DNA from: Umezawaea sp039922235
GTDB lineage: Bacteria > Actinomycetota > Actinomycetes > Mycobacteriales > Pseudonocardiaceae
Direction of reading: 5' to 3'
DNA: 15,064 nt
Assembly: GCA_039922235.1 (NCBI GenBank)
Contig: JBDSAJ010000565.1
Span: 1-15,064, forward strand
Below, piece by piece: positions 1 to 8,881 of the stretch (position 1 is its first letter; each line of letters starts with the position of its first letter). Made by a program: the position numbers and the translations under genes. The notes below the pieces were generated by a model. It saw nothing but the letters and a program-made list of their open reading frames with translations, ran no database searches and was not told where the DNA came from.

Positions 1-66
1 CGTTCGCGTTCCAGGTGCGGTTTGACCAGTGGTCCACGCTCAGGTCGTCAGGGCTGAACCCGACGA
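1..66. other. Window edge, no gene assigned
   Basis: These 66 bases lie downstream of the prenyltransferase stop codon. A short open frame runs off the edge on each strand, but neither is long enough to judge. I see no terminator hairpin, tRNA or other recognisable element here. Confidence 0.3.
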
Positions 67-846
67 TCAGGTGCCGAAGCGGCGGTGCCGAACCGCGTAG
101 TCGCGCAGGGCGCGCAGGAAGTCCGTGCGGCGGAACGCGGGCCAGTACGCCTCGCAGAACCAGAACTCCGAGTGCGCCGACTGCCACAGCATGAACCCGG
201 ACAGCCGCTGCTCCCCCGACGTCCTGATGAGCAGGTCGGGGTCGGGCTGGCCGGAGGTGTAGAGGTGCTCGGCGATGTGGTCGACGTCCAGGACCTCGGC
301 CAGTTCCTCGATCGTGCCGCCGCTCTCCGCGTGCTGCTGCAGCAGCTTGCGGACCGCGTCCGCGATCTCCTGCCTGCCGCCGTACCCGACCGCGACGTTG
401 ACCTCGAGGCCCGTGCGGCCCGTGGTGCGCAGCGCGGCGGCGGACAGCCGGGCGGCCGTCTCCGTCGGCAGCATGTCCAGCGCGCCGACATGCCTGACGC
501 GCCAAGGGTTCCCCGGCTCGGCCAGTTCGTCGACGATGTCCGCGATGATGTCCAGCAGCGGACCGAGTTCCTCGATGGGACGGTCCAGGTTGTCCGTCGA
601 CAAGAGCCAGAGCGTCACGACCTCGACGTCGGCCTCGCGACACCACCGGAGCAGGTCCAGGATCTTGCGGGCACCCTCGCGGTGACCGTGCGCGACGTCG
701 GTGAAGCCCGCTTCCGTGGCCCACCGCCGATTGCCGTCCAACACGACACCGACGTGGCGTGGACGCTGCTTGCCGTCGAGCCACCGGTACAACCGGTGCT
801 CGTAGACCCGGAAAAAGACGTCCTTGACGCGCTTGCGAAGCCCCAC
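67..846 (-). CDS. uppS: Isoprenyl transferase, likely short-chain (2Z,6E)-farnesyl diphosphate synthase (Rv1086-like)
   Basis: This is a 259-aa cis-prenyltransferase that condenses isopentenyl diphosphate onto an allylic diphosphate, making precursors of the polyprenyl-phosphate lipid carriers of cell-wall synthesis. Family motifs are clear: HVGVVLDGNRRWA near residues 31-43, with catalytic Asp37, then NVAVGYGGRQEI in the middle, and LLIRTSGEQRLSGFMLWQ followed by SEFWF near the C-terminus. Actinobacteria usually carry two paralogues. The length, the RTSGEQRLSGF wording and the position beside a trhA gene match M. tuberculosis Rv1086, which makes the C15 product, rather than the long-chain synthase Rv2361c. 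The start is GTG at 846 (protein begins MGLRKRVKD). No Shine-Dalgarno sequence precedes it and a TANNNT hexamer lies 8 nt upstream, so the mRNA may be leaderless. It is divergent from trhA. Family is certain; chain length is inferred. Confidence 0.93.
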   Translation of the reverse strand: MGLRKRVKDVFFRVYEHRLYRWLDGKQRPRHVGVVLDGNRRWATEAGFTDVAHGHREGARKILDLLRWCREADVEVVTLWLLSTDNLDRPIEELGPLLDIIADIVDELAEPGNPWRVRHVGALDMLPTETAARLSAAALRTTGRTGLEVNVAVGYGGRQEIADAVRKLLQQHAESGGTIEELAEVLDVDHIAEHLYTSGQPDPDLLIRTSGEQRLSGFMLWQSAHSEFWFCEAYWPAFRRTDFLRALRDYAVRHRRFGT

Positions 847-854
847 GTCCGAAG

Positions 855-860
855 AGCCTA
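855..860 (-). promoter_or_regulatory. Candidate -10 box (TAGGCT) of uppS, leaderless arrangement
   Basis: On the minus strand TAGGCT fits TANNNT and ends 8 nt before the GTG start at 846. That places the predicted transcription start on or next to the start codon. No good -35 box is seen at 17-18 bp; GTGACC lies closer, at about 14 bp. Confidence 0.4.
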
Positions 861-943
861 CGCCGCACGAGTCGGGTCACGATCGGCCGAGCCGGCCGCG
901 TGAAGTTCACCGCACGAACACTGCCGCACAACCTACGGTCGCG

Positions 944-949
944 TAACCT
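944..949 (+). promoter_or_regulatory. Candidate -10 box (TAACCT) of trhA, leaderless arrangement
   Basis: TAACCT fits TANNNT and is followed by 7 nt and then GTG at 957. This is the spacing expected when transcription begins at the start codon. There is no Shine-Dalgarno sequence at a useful distance, and the -35 region is not recognisable. Confidence 0.45.
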
Positions 950-956
950 CGTTGGA

Positions 957-1637
957 GTGACCTCAACGACGCACCCCCGGCAGCCGGTCCCGGCGCTGCG
1001 GCCCCGAATGCGCGGGTGGCTGCACGTCTGGTCCTTCTACATCTCCCTCGCGACCAGCGCCACGCTGATCGCACTGGCCGCCTCGACCGTCTCGGCGAAG
1101 GCCGCACTGGCCACCTCGATCTACGGCGTCACTCTCCTCGGTCTGTTCGGCGTCAGCGCCCTCTACCACCGCGTGATCTGGAAGAGCGTCACCGCCAGGA
1201 CGTGGATGAAACGCCTCGACCACTCGATGATCTTCGTGTTCATCGCGGGCACCTACACCCCGTTCGCCGTACTCGCCATGCCCCCGCAAACGGGCAACAT
1301 CGTGCTGGCGGTGGTCTGGATCGGTGCCGTCAGCGGCGTCATCCTCAAACTCGCCTGGCCACACGCCCCCAAGTGGGTGGGCGTCCCGATGTACATCGCG
1401 CTGGGCTGGGTAGCGGTCTTCGTCCTGCCCGACATCATGCACCACGCAGGCATCGCAGCCCTCGTCCTCGTGATCGTCGGCGGCCTCCTCTACACCGTGG
1501 GCGGCGTGTTCTACGGCATCCGCTGGCCCAACCCCTGGCCAGGCGTTTTCGGCTTCCACGAGGTGTTCCACGCGGCCACCGTCGTAGCCGCCCTGTGCCA
1601 CTACATCGCCATCTGGTTCGCCATCTACTCCGGCTGA
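957..1637 (+). CDS. trhA: PAQR family membrane homeostasis protein TrhA (hemolysin III family)
   Basis: This is a 226-aa polytopic membrane protein with about seven hydrophobic segments. PAQR/TrhA landmarks are present in order: SALYHR after the second segment, DHSMIFVFIAGTYTPF, and the C-terminal GFHEVFHAATVVAALCHY. The conserved Ser and His residues are those proposed to form an intramembrane metal-dependent hydrolase-like site. Family members are linked to membrane fluidity homeostasis; the old name hemolysin III rests on Bacillus work. I chose GTG at 957 because residue numbering then suits the family and a -10 hexamer sits 7 nt upstream. An in-frame GTG at 900 would add 19 residues that do not resemble the family. 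It is divergent from uppS, as with Rv1085c and Rv1086 in M. tuberculosis. Its 3' end overlaps the convergent GNAT gene by 13 nt. Confidence 0.9.
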   Translation: MTSTTHPRQPVPALRPRMRGWLHVWSFYISLATSATLIALAASTVSAKAALATSIYGVTLLGLFGVSALYHRVIWKSVTARTWMKRLDHSMIFVFIAGTYTPFAVLAMPPQTGNIVLAVVWIGAVSGVILKLAWPHAPKWVGVPMYIALGWVAVFVLPDIMHHAGIAALVLVIVGGLLYTVGGVFYGIRWPNPWPGVFGFHEVFHAATVVAALCHYIAIWFAIYSG

Positions 1638-2113
1638 CGTTCCGGCAGCTGTGAGAGGTCCAGTTCGTACCGGCTGACCTCGACGCCGTGCAGCGCCGTG
1701 TCCCCGCGGTGCTGGAAGCCCGCCTTCTCGTAGTACCGGCGCAGCCCCGTGTTCGCGGCGACGCAGTCCAGGCGCAGCGAACGGCGGCCGGAGCGGCGGG
1801 TGACGTCGGCGGCCCAGGTGAGCACGAAGGCGCCCAGACCGGCGGCGGCGCGGCGGACGGCCAGGCGGTGGAGGTAGCCCGCGGTGCCGTCCACTCCTGC
1901 CCACACGGGATCCGACCAGGTGAGGGTTGTGGTGCCTGCTGGGATGCCCTCGTGCAGTGCGAGCCAGGTTTCGCCGCGCGCTACGGCCGGTTCCAGCCAC
2001 GGTGCCGGGAACTGGTCGGGCCACTGGGTGATGCCTCGTGTTCGCAGCCAGGCTGAGGCTTCCTCCAGCAGTGCCCGCACGTCGGGCAGCTGGTCAGGGC
2101 CGGCTTGGCGCAT
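1625..2113 (-). CDS. GNAT family N-acetyltransferase
   Basis: This is a 162-aa single-domain GNAT protein, predicted to transfer an acetyl group from acetyl-CoA to an unknown amine. The N-terminus (LLEEASAWLRTRGITQWP) is typical of a common actinobacterial GNAT subgroup. YLHRLAVRRAAAGLGAFVL corresponds to strand 4 and the pyrophosphate-binding loop, although the usual Arg/Gln-x-x-Gly-x-Gly/Ala is not perfect. LRLDCVAANTGLRRYYEKAGF is the conserved motif B region. The frame is open upstream to 2179, but the added 22 residues are Gly/Ser-rich and unlike the family. ATG at 2113 has GGCAGG about 7 nt upstream; the adjoining GTG at 2116 is an equal alternative. The last 13 nt overlap trhA tail to tail. 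The substrate cannot be read from the sequence. Confidence 0.85.
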   Translation of the reverse strand: MRQAGPDQLPDVRALLEEASAWLRTRGITQWPDQFPAPWLEPAVARGETWLALHEGIPAGTTTLTWSDPVWAGVDGTAGYLHRLAVRRAAAGLGAFVLTWAADVTRRSGRRSLRLDCVAANTGLRRYYEKAGFQHRGDTALHGVEVSRYELDLSQLPERQPE

Positions 2114-2240
2114 CACGGTGCCTGCCGCTGACCGGCCCCCAGACCGGCCAGCGACACTTCCCCATCCCCCTGGCCCCACGACCGGAGTGTGGCGCAGACC
2201 ACTCGGTTTCCGGACCTGGACTTGGGGATTGCTTGAGGTA

Positions 2241-2280
2241 CGGGAAAATGGCGTTCACGTGTGTGAACGCCATTTTCCCG
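2241..2280. terminator. Perfect 18-bp inverted repeat with 4-nt loop
   Basis: The left arm is CGGGAAAATGGCGTTCAC (2241-2258), the loop is GTGT (2259-2262), and the right arm (2263-2280) is its exact complement. It ends 10 nt beyond the stop codon of the minus-strand gene at 2291-2857, so it most likely terminates that transcript or stabilises its 3' end. There is no T-run after the stem on either strand, although the arms carry AAAA and TTTT internally. It could also be one copy of a dispersed palindromic repeat family; only one copy is present in this window. Confidence 0.6.
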
Positions 2281-2290
2281 CGCAGGTCCG

Positions 2291-2857
2291 TCAGCCCAGG
2301 TCAGGGCCTTGGGCCTTGAGGTCGTCCACCTTCGACATCGCCTCGCGCAGGTCACCCAGCCACGTGTCGGCGTGCTCGCCGACCAAGCGCACGGCCCACG
2401 CCAGCGCCTCCGAGCGGGAACGGGCGACGCCCGCCGCTACGAGCGTGTCGAGCACCTTGCGCTCGGGCTGCCTGAGCCTGGTCATGACCGGCACGGACAG
2501 CGTGGTGAACAGTTCTTCCGTGCCACCGAGCCGGGCGCCCCAGGCGACCTTGCGGCCGTAGCGGTGCTCGGCCTGCCTGGCGATCTCGATGCGCTCGTCC
2601 CTGGTCTGCTCGCGGTACCGGCTGATCCGGCCCGACTCGGCGGCCGACCGTGCCGCGTCGTCGTCGAACTCGCCTTCCAGGTCCGGCAGGGTGCCGACGA
2701 CGAGGATCTCCTCGCGGTCGACGACCACCTCCGGCGCACCGGTGAACCAGCCATCGGGCAGGCGCCCACTGAACCAGGCACCTGCATCGTCGGCCGACGG
2801 CAGGTCCGTCTGCTGCCAGCCGCCCCTGCCCCGTCCGGGGCCCCATCCGCGTCCCAT
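2291..2857 (-). CDS. Conserved hypothetical protein, 188 aa, ribbon-helix-helix-like C-terminus
   Basis: I cannot assign a function. The first 18 residues are Gly/Arg-rich (GRGWGPGRGRGG). Next comes a compact segment with GAWFSGRLPDGWFTGAPEVVVDREEILVVGTLP, where the WF repeats and the hydrophobic strand look like a conserved small domain. An acidic and basic helical stretch follows. From about residue 125, MTRLRQPERKVLDTLVAAGVARSRSEALAWAVRLVGEH resembles a ribbon-helix-helix/CopG-type unit, in which a strand precedes helices with the SRSEALAWAV pattern. DNA binding or a role in an antitoxin-like complex is possible but is inference. I recall similar proteins in many actinomycetes. The ATG at 2857 has GAGAGGGG 5 nt upstream. 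It lies 73 bp downstream of yyaL on the same strand and ends just before a strong hairpin. Confidence 0.75.
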   Translation of the reverse strand: MGRGWGPGRGRGGWQQTDLPSADDAGAWFSGRLPDGWFTGAPEVVVDREEILVVGTLPDLEGEFDDDAARSAAESGRISRYREQTRDERIEIARQAEHRYGRKVAWGARLGGTEELFTTLSVPVMTRLRQPERKVLDTLVAAGVARSRSEALAWAVRLVGEHADTWLGDLREAMSKVDDLKAQGPDLG

Positions 2858-2878
2858 GTCGACCCCTCTCGTAACGTC

Positions 2879-2892
2879 GATTACTTGATTAC
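2879..2892. promoter_or_regulatory. Direct repeat GATTAC-TT-GATTAC in an AT-rich upstream region
   Basis: Two copies of GATTAC (2879-2884 and 2887-2892) are separated by TT, 22 bp upstream of the ATG at 2857. This is one of the few AT-rich patches in the window and lies where the promoter of the 188-aa gene should be. It may be an operator or part of the -10/-35 region. The gene's own ribbon-helix-helix-like domain makes autoregulation a reasonable guess, no more. Confidence 0.3.
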
Positions 2893-2930
2893 AACGCTAC
2901 GCGTGCAACGCGAGAAGTCGAGGGTGTTCG

Positions 2931-4919
<1,989 letters not shown>

Positions 4920-4926
4920 GCCGTCC

Positions 4927-4932
4927 ACAGTA
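4927..4932 (-). promoter_or_regulatory. Candidate -10 box (TACTGT) of yyaL, leaderless arrangement
   Basis: On the minus strand TACTGT fits TANNNT and ends exactly 7 nt before the ATG at 4919. This is the geometry of a leaderless actinobacterial transcript. No Shine-Dalgarno sequence is present in the intervening GGACGGC. Confidence 0.45.
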
Positions 4933-4961
4933 ATTCCGCCGCGCGATGCCCGTCGGTCGGT

Positions 4962-4967
4962 CAGACT
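4962..4967 (+). promoter_or_regulatory. Weak candidate -10 box (CAGACT) for the hen1-pnkp operon
   Basis: CAGACT keeps the A at position 2 and the T at position 6 of the -10 consensus and lies 6 nt before the GTG start of hen1. No Shine-Dalgarno sequence precedes that GTG. The whole operon promoter must fit in the 54 bp shared with yyaL or overlap the yyaL 5' end. Confidence 0.3.
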
Positions 4968-4973
4968 CACCGG

Positions 4974-6356
4974 GTGCTGCTCACCCTGACCACGACCCAC
5001 CAGCCCGCGACCGACCTCGGTTTCCTGCTGCACAAGCATCCCGACCGGGCCCAGTCGTTCTCCGCGACGTCCGGCACCGCGCACGTGTTCTACCCGCGTG
5101 CGGACGAGGACGGGTGCACGGCCGCGCTGCTGCTGGAGGTCGACCCGATCGCGCTGGTGCGCGGTCGGGCGAGCAGCCTCACGCAGTACGTCAACGACCG
5201 GCCGTACGCGGCGGGATCGCTGCTGGCGGTGGCGATGGGGTCGGTGTTCCGGACGGCGATGAACGGGCGGTGCGATGCACGGCCCGACCTCGCCGCGCGC
5301 GCGATCCCGTTGCGGATCGAGGTTCCCGCGCTGGGGAGCCCGTCCGCGGACCTGCCCGCCCGGCTGTTCGCACCGCTGGGCTGGGCGGTGGACGCGACGC
5401 CCGTGCCGCTGGACCCGGCGGTGCCGTCGTGGGGTGATTCGCGGTACGTGGACCTGGTGCTGACCGGTGAGCTGAGGCTGGCCGACGCGCTGAAGCAGCT
5501 GTACGTGCTGCTGCCGGTGCTGGACGGGTCGAAGCACTACTGGATCGACGAGGACGAGGTCGACAAGCTGCTGCGGGCCGGTGAGGGCTGGCTGGCCGGG
5601 CACCCCGAGCGGGAGCTGATCACCCGGCGCTACCTGGGGCGCAGCAGGCCGCTGGCGACGTCCGCGCTGGACCGGCTGGCGCAGGCCGACGACGTGCCGG
5701 AGGAGGAGTTGGACAACGCGCTGGACGAGCCGGTCGCCGTGCCGCTGCCGCTGGCCGTGCAGCGCCGGGACAGCGTCCTGGCCGTGCTGCGCGCGTCCGG
5801 TGCGCGCCGGGTCCTCGACCTCGGCTGCGGCGAGGGCGCGCTGCTGCGCGACCTGGTCAAGGAGGCGGCGTTCACCGAGGTCCTCGGGGTCGACGTGTCC
5901 GCCAAGGCCCTATCCGTCGCCGAGCAGCGGCTGCACCTGGACCGACTGTCGGACCGGGCGCGCGAGCGGATCACGCTGCGCCAGTCCTCGCTGACCTACG
6001 CCGACGCCGGGTTGGCCGGGTACGACGCCGCGGTGCTGATGGAAGTCGTGGAGCACCTGGAGGAGGACCGGCTGCCCGCGCTGGAGCACGCTGTCTTCAC
6101 GGCAGCCCAGCCGGGCACGGTGATCGTGACGACGCCGAACGTGGAGTACAACGTGCTGTTCGAATCGTTGCGCCCCAACACCTTCCGGCACACCGACCAC
6201 CGATTCGAGTGGACGCGGGCGCAGTTCCGGGAGTGGGGCGACGGCGTCGGCGAACGGCACGGCTACACCGTCTCGTACCTCCCGGTCGGACCCGAGGACC
6301 CCGCGCTCGGCTCCCCCACCCAGCTCGCCGTGTTCACGAGGAAGCAGGAAGCCTGA
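4974..6356 (+). CDS. hen1: Hen1, 3'-terminal RNA ribose 2'-O-methyltransferase (bacterial RNA repair)
   Basis: This is a 460-aa protein that methylates the 2'-OH of the 3'-terminal ribose at an RNA break before ligation. Repaired RNA is thereby protected from being cut again by the same ribotoxin. The N-terminal ~245 residues (LTLTTTHQPATDLGFLLHKH, CTAALLLEVDPIALVR, YVNDRPYAAGSLLAVAMG) form the Hen1-N domain, which also activates the Pnkp ligase. The C-terminal half is a SAM methyltransferase with LDLGCGEG (Asp282). Its metal ligands are Glu357, Glu360 and His361 (EVVEH) and His409 in RHTDHRFEW. By a constant offset of 9 these correspond to the Clostridium thermocellum Hen1 residues I recall as E366, E369, H370 and H418. 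The GTG at 4974 reproduces the family N-terminus. The TGA shares one base with the pnkp ATG. Confidence 0.95.
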   Translation: MLLTLTTTHQPATDLGFLLHKHPDRAQSFSATSGTAHVFYPRADEDGCTAALLLEVDPIALVRGRASSLTQYVNDRPYAAGSLLAVAMGSVFRTAMNGRCDARPDLAARAIPLRIEVPALGSPSADLPARLFAPLGWAVDATPVPLDPAVPSWGDSRYVDLVLTGELRLADALKQLYVLLPVLDGSKHYWIDEDEVDKLLRAGEGWLAGHPERELITRRYLGRSRPLATSALDRLAQADDVPEEELDNALDEPVAVPLPLAVQRRDSVLAVLRASGARRVLDLGCGEGALLRDLVKEAAFTEVLGVDVSAKALSVAEQRLHLDRLSDRARERITLRQSSLTYADAGLAGYDAAVLMEVVEHLEEDRLPALEHAVFTAAQPGTVIVTTPNVEYNVLFESLRPNTFRHTDHRFEWTRAQFREWGDGVGERHGYTVSYLPVGPEDPALGSPTQLAVFTRKQEA

Positions 6357-8881
6357 TGGAGCTGACCATTCCCGACCTGTCGCTGGTCGTGCTGATCGGC
6401 GCGTCCGGCTCGGGCAAGTCCACGTTCGCCGCCAAGCACTTCAAGCCGACGCAGGTGCTGTCGAGCGACTACTTCCGCGGTCTGGTGGCGGACGACGAGA
6501 ACGACCAGTCTGCGTCCGGCGACGCCTTCGACGTGCTGCACTACGTCGCGGGCAAGCGGTTGGCCGCAGGCCGGGTCACGGTGATCGACGCGACGAACGT
6601 CCAGCAGCACGTGCGCGCCGGGCTGATCGCGCTCGCGCGGGAGCACAACGTGCTGCCGGTCGCAGTCGTGCTGGACCTGCCGGAGGGCGTCTGCGTCGAG
6701 CGCAACGCGGCGCGGCCGAACCGCGACTTCGGCGCGGGGGTCGTGCGGCGGCACCAGGCCGACCTGCGGAAGTCGTTGCGGCACCTGCAGAAGGAGGGAT
6801 TCCGCAAGGTGCACGTGCTGCGCGGCCAGTCCGAAGTGGACGCCGCGACGTTCGCCTACGAGCGGATGCTGAACGACCTGCGGCACGAGACCGGCCCGTT
6901 CGACGTGGTCGGCGACGTGCACGGCTGCCGCGCCGAACTGGAGGAACTGCTGGGCGAACTGGGGTACGTGCTGACCCGCGACGCCGAGGGCCGCGCGGTC
7001 GACGCCGTGCACCCGGAGGGCAGGCGGGCGGCGTTCGTCGGCGACCTGGTCGACCGCGGCCCGGACACGCCGGGCGTGCTGCGGCTGGTCATGGGCATGG
7101 TCCGGTCGGGGCACGCGTTCGCGGTCAGCGGCAACCACGAGCACAAGCTGGTGCAGGCGCTGCGCGGCCGGAAGGTGAAGGTGGCGCACGGGCTGGGCGA
7201 GTCGCTGGCCCAGCTCGCCGAGGAGTCCGACGGGTTCCGCAAGGACGTCGAGGCGTTCTGCTACGACCTGGTGTCGCACTACGTGCTCGACGGCGGCGCA
7301 CTGGTGCTCGCGCACGCCGGGCTGCCGGAGAACTTCCACGGCCGCGCGTCCGGTCGGGTGCGCAGCTTCGCGCTGTACGGCGACACGACCGGCGAGACCG
7401 ACGAGTTCGGCCTGCCGGTCCGCTACCCGTGGGCGAACGACTACCGGGGCAAGGCGATGGTCCTGTACGGGCACACGCCGGTGCCGGACGTGGAATGGGT
7501 CAACGGGACGATGTGCCTCGACACCGGTGTGGTGTTCGGCGGCAAGCTGACCGCGTTGCGCTACCCGGAGAAGGAACTCGTCTCGGTGCCCGCGCACCAG
7601 GTCTGGTACGAGCCGGTGCGCCCGCTGCTCGACACCGCGCCCACCCGTGACGCGCGAGTGCTGAACCTCGGCGACGTCGCGGGGAACCGAACGATCGAGA
7701 CCGGGCACCACGGCCGGATCAGCATCCGCGCGGAGCACTCGGCTGCGGCGCTGGAGGTCATGAGCCGGTTCGCGATCGACCCGCGCCTGCTCGCGTACCT
7801 GCCGCCGACGATGTCGCCGACCGCGACCTCGGCGCGCGACGACGTGCTGGAACACCCGGCGGAGGCCTTCGCCGGGTTCCGCGGCGCGGGCGTGCGGCAG
7901 GTGCTGTGCGAGGAGAAGCACATGGGTTCGCGGGCCGTCGTGCTGGTGTGCCGCGATCCCGGCGTCGGCCTGGCGCGGTTCGGCGTCGAGGGCCTCGGCG
8001 CCGTGCACACCCGGACCGGGCGGGCGTTCTTCGCCGACGACCTCGGCGAGCGGCTGCTGGAACGGGTGCGCGCGGCCGTGACGACGGCCGGGCTGTGGGA
8101 GGAGCTGGAGACCGGCTGGCTGCTGCTCGACGCCGAACTGCTGCCGTGGAGCGCCAAAGCGGGCGGGCTGATCCGCGAGCAGTACGCGTCGGTCGGCGCG
8201 GCGGCGAACGCCGCACTGCCAAAGGCCGTCGACGTGCTGACCGAGGCCCGGTCGCGCGGCGTCGACGTCGGGGACCTGCTGGTGCGCACGGCGGCGCGGG
8301 CCGCCAACGGCGCCGCGTACCGCGAGGCGTACCGGCGGTACTGCTGGGACACCGACGGTCTGGACGGCGTCCGGCTGGCGCCGTTCCAGCTGCTCGCGAG
8401 CGAGGGCCGGACGTTCGAGGACCGGGAACACCCGTGGCACCTCGGGATCGCGGCCCGGCTGCGCGACGCCGATCCCGAGCTGTTCACGGTCACCCGCAAC
8501 CTCGTCGTCGACACCACCGACGGGGTTGCCGCGGGCACGGCCTGGTGGGAGGAGCTGACCGCGGCGGGCGGCGAGGGCATGGTGGTGAAGCCGCTGGCGA
8601 ACCTCGTGCGCGGACCGCGCGGCCTCGTGCAGCCAGGGGTGAAGGTCAGGGGCCGGGAATACCTGCGCATCATCTACGGTCCGGACTACACGGAGCCCGC
8701 GAACCTGGACCGGCTGCGCAAGAGGTCGCTGGGCGGCAAGCGCTCGCTGGCGCTCCGCGAGTACGCGCTCGGCCTGGAAGGGCTGCGGCGGGTCGCGGCG
8801 GGTGAACCGCTGTGGCGCGTCCACGAGTGCGTGTTCGCCGTACTGGCCCTCGAATCGGAACCGGTGGACCCACGCCTGTGA
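6356..8881 (+). CDS. pnkp: Pnkp, RNA-repair polynucleotide kinase / 2',3'-phosphatase / ligase
   Basis: This is an 841-aa trifunctional end-healing and sealing enzyme, the partner of Hen1. The N-terminal 5'-OH kinase has P-loop GASGSGKST (residues 15-23, Lys21), Asp38, Arg41 and lid residues Arg116, Arg120 and Arg123. These positions equal those I recall for C. thermocellum Pnkp. The central metallophosphatase has GDVHG (Asp187, His189), GDLVDRG (Asp230, Arg234), GNHE (Asn260, His261), AHAG (His320), YGHTP (His373) and CLDTG (Asp389). The C-terminal nucleotidyltransferase/ligase has EEKHMGSR, with Lys521 as the predicted AMP acceptor, and EGMVVKP (Glu740, Lys745), then RGREYLRIIYG. All three active sites look intact and the length is normal (about 870 aa in C. 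thermocellum). The ATG overlaps the hen1 stop by one base, and AGGAAG lies upstream. Its stop overlaps the start of the truncated paralogue. Confidence 0.96.
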   Translation: MELTIPDLSLVVLIGASGSGKSTFAAKHFKPTQVLSSDYFRGLVADDENDQSASGDAFDVLHYVAGKRLAAGRVTVIDATNVQQHVRAGLIALAREHNVLPVAVVLDLPEGVCVERNAARPNRDFGAGVVRRHQADLRKSLRHLQKEGFRKVHVLRGQSEVDAATFAYERMLNDLRHETGPFDVVGDVHGCRAELEELLGELGYVLTRDAEGRAVDAVHPEGRRAAFVGDLVDRGPDTPGVLRLVMGMVRSGHAFAVSGNHEHKLVQALRGRKVKVAHGLGESLAQLAEESDGFRKDVEAFCYDLVSHYVLDGGALVLAHAGLPENFHGRASGRVRSFALYGDTTGETDEFGLPVRYPWANDYRGKAMVLYGHTPVPDVEWVNGTMCLDTGVVFGGKLTALRYPEKELVSVPAHQVWYEPVRPLLDTAPTRDARVLNLGDVAGNRTIETGHHGRISIRAEHSAAALEVMSRFAIDPRLLAYLPPTMSPTATSARDDVLEHPAEAFAGFRGAGVRQVLCEEKHMGSRAVVLVCRDPGVGLARFGVEGLGAVHTRTGRAFFADDLGERLLERVRAAVTTAGLWEELETGWLLLDAELLPWSAKAGGLIREQYASVGAAANAALPKAVDVLTEARSRGVDVGDLLVRTAARAANGAAYREAYRRYCWDTDGLDGVRLAPFQLLASEGRTFEDREHPWHLGIAARLRDADPELFTVTRNLVVDTTDGVAAGTAWWEELTAAGGEGMVVKPLANLVRGPRGLVQPGVKVRGREYLRIIYGPDYTEPANLDRLRKRSLGGKRSLALREYALGLEGLRRVAAGEPLWRVHECVFAVLALESEPVDPRL

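Noticed and set aside
963..2024. 353-aa minus-strand open frame opposite trhA
   Set aside because: It is a GC-driven shadow; trhA on the other strand has clear membrane segments and PAQR motifs.
2126..2152. Imperfect inverted repeat CGCTGACCGG/CCGGCCAGCG before the GNAT gene
   Set aside because: One mismatch in 10 bp in very GC-rich DNA is not clearly above background.
4920..5603. N-terminal extension of the yyaL frame to an 890-aa protein
   Set aside because: The extension is antisense to hen1, is Gln/Arg/Val-rich and low in complexity, and the family N-terminus starts at ATG 4919.
6263..8824. 853-aa minus-strand open frame opposite hen1 and pnkp
   Set aside because: It is a shadow typical of high-GC DNA: His/Arg/Val/Gln-rich with no domain, opposite a fully recognisable Pnkp.
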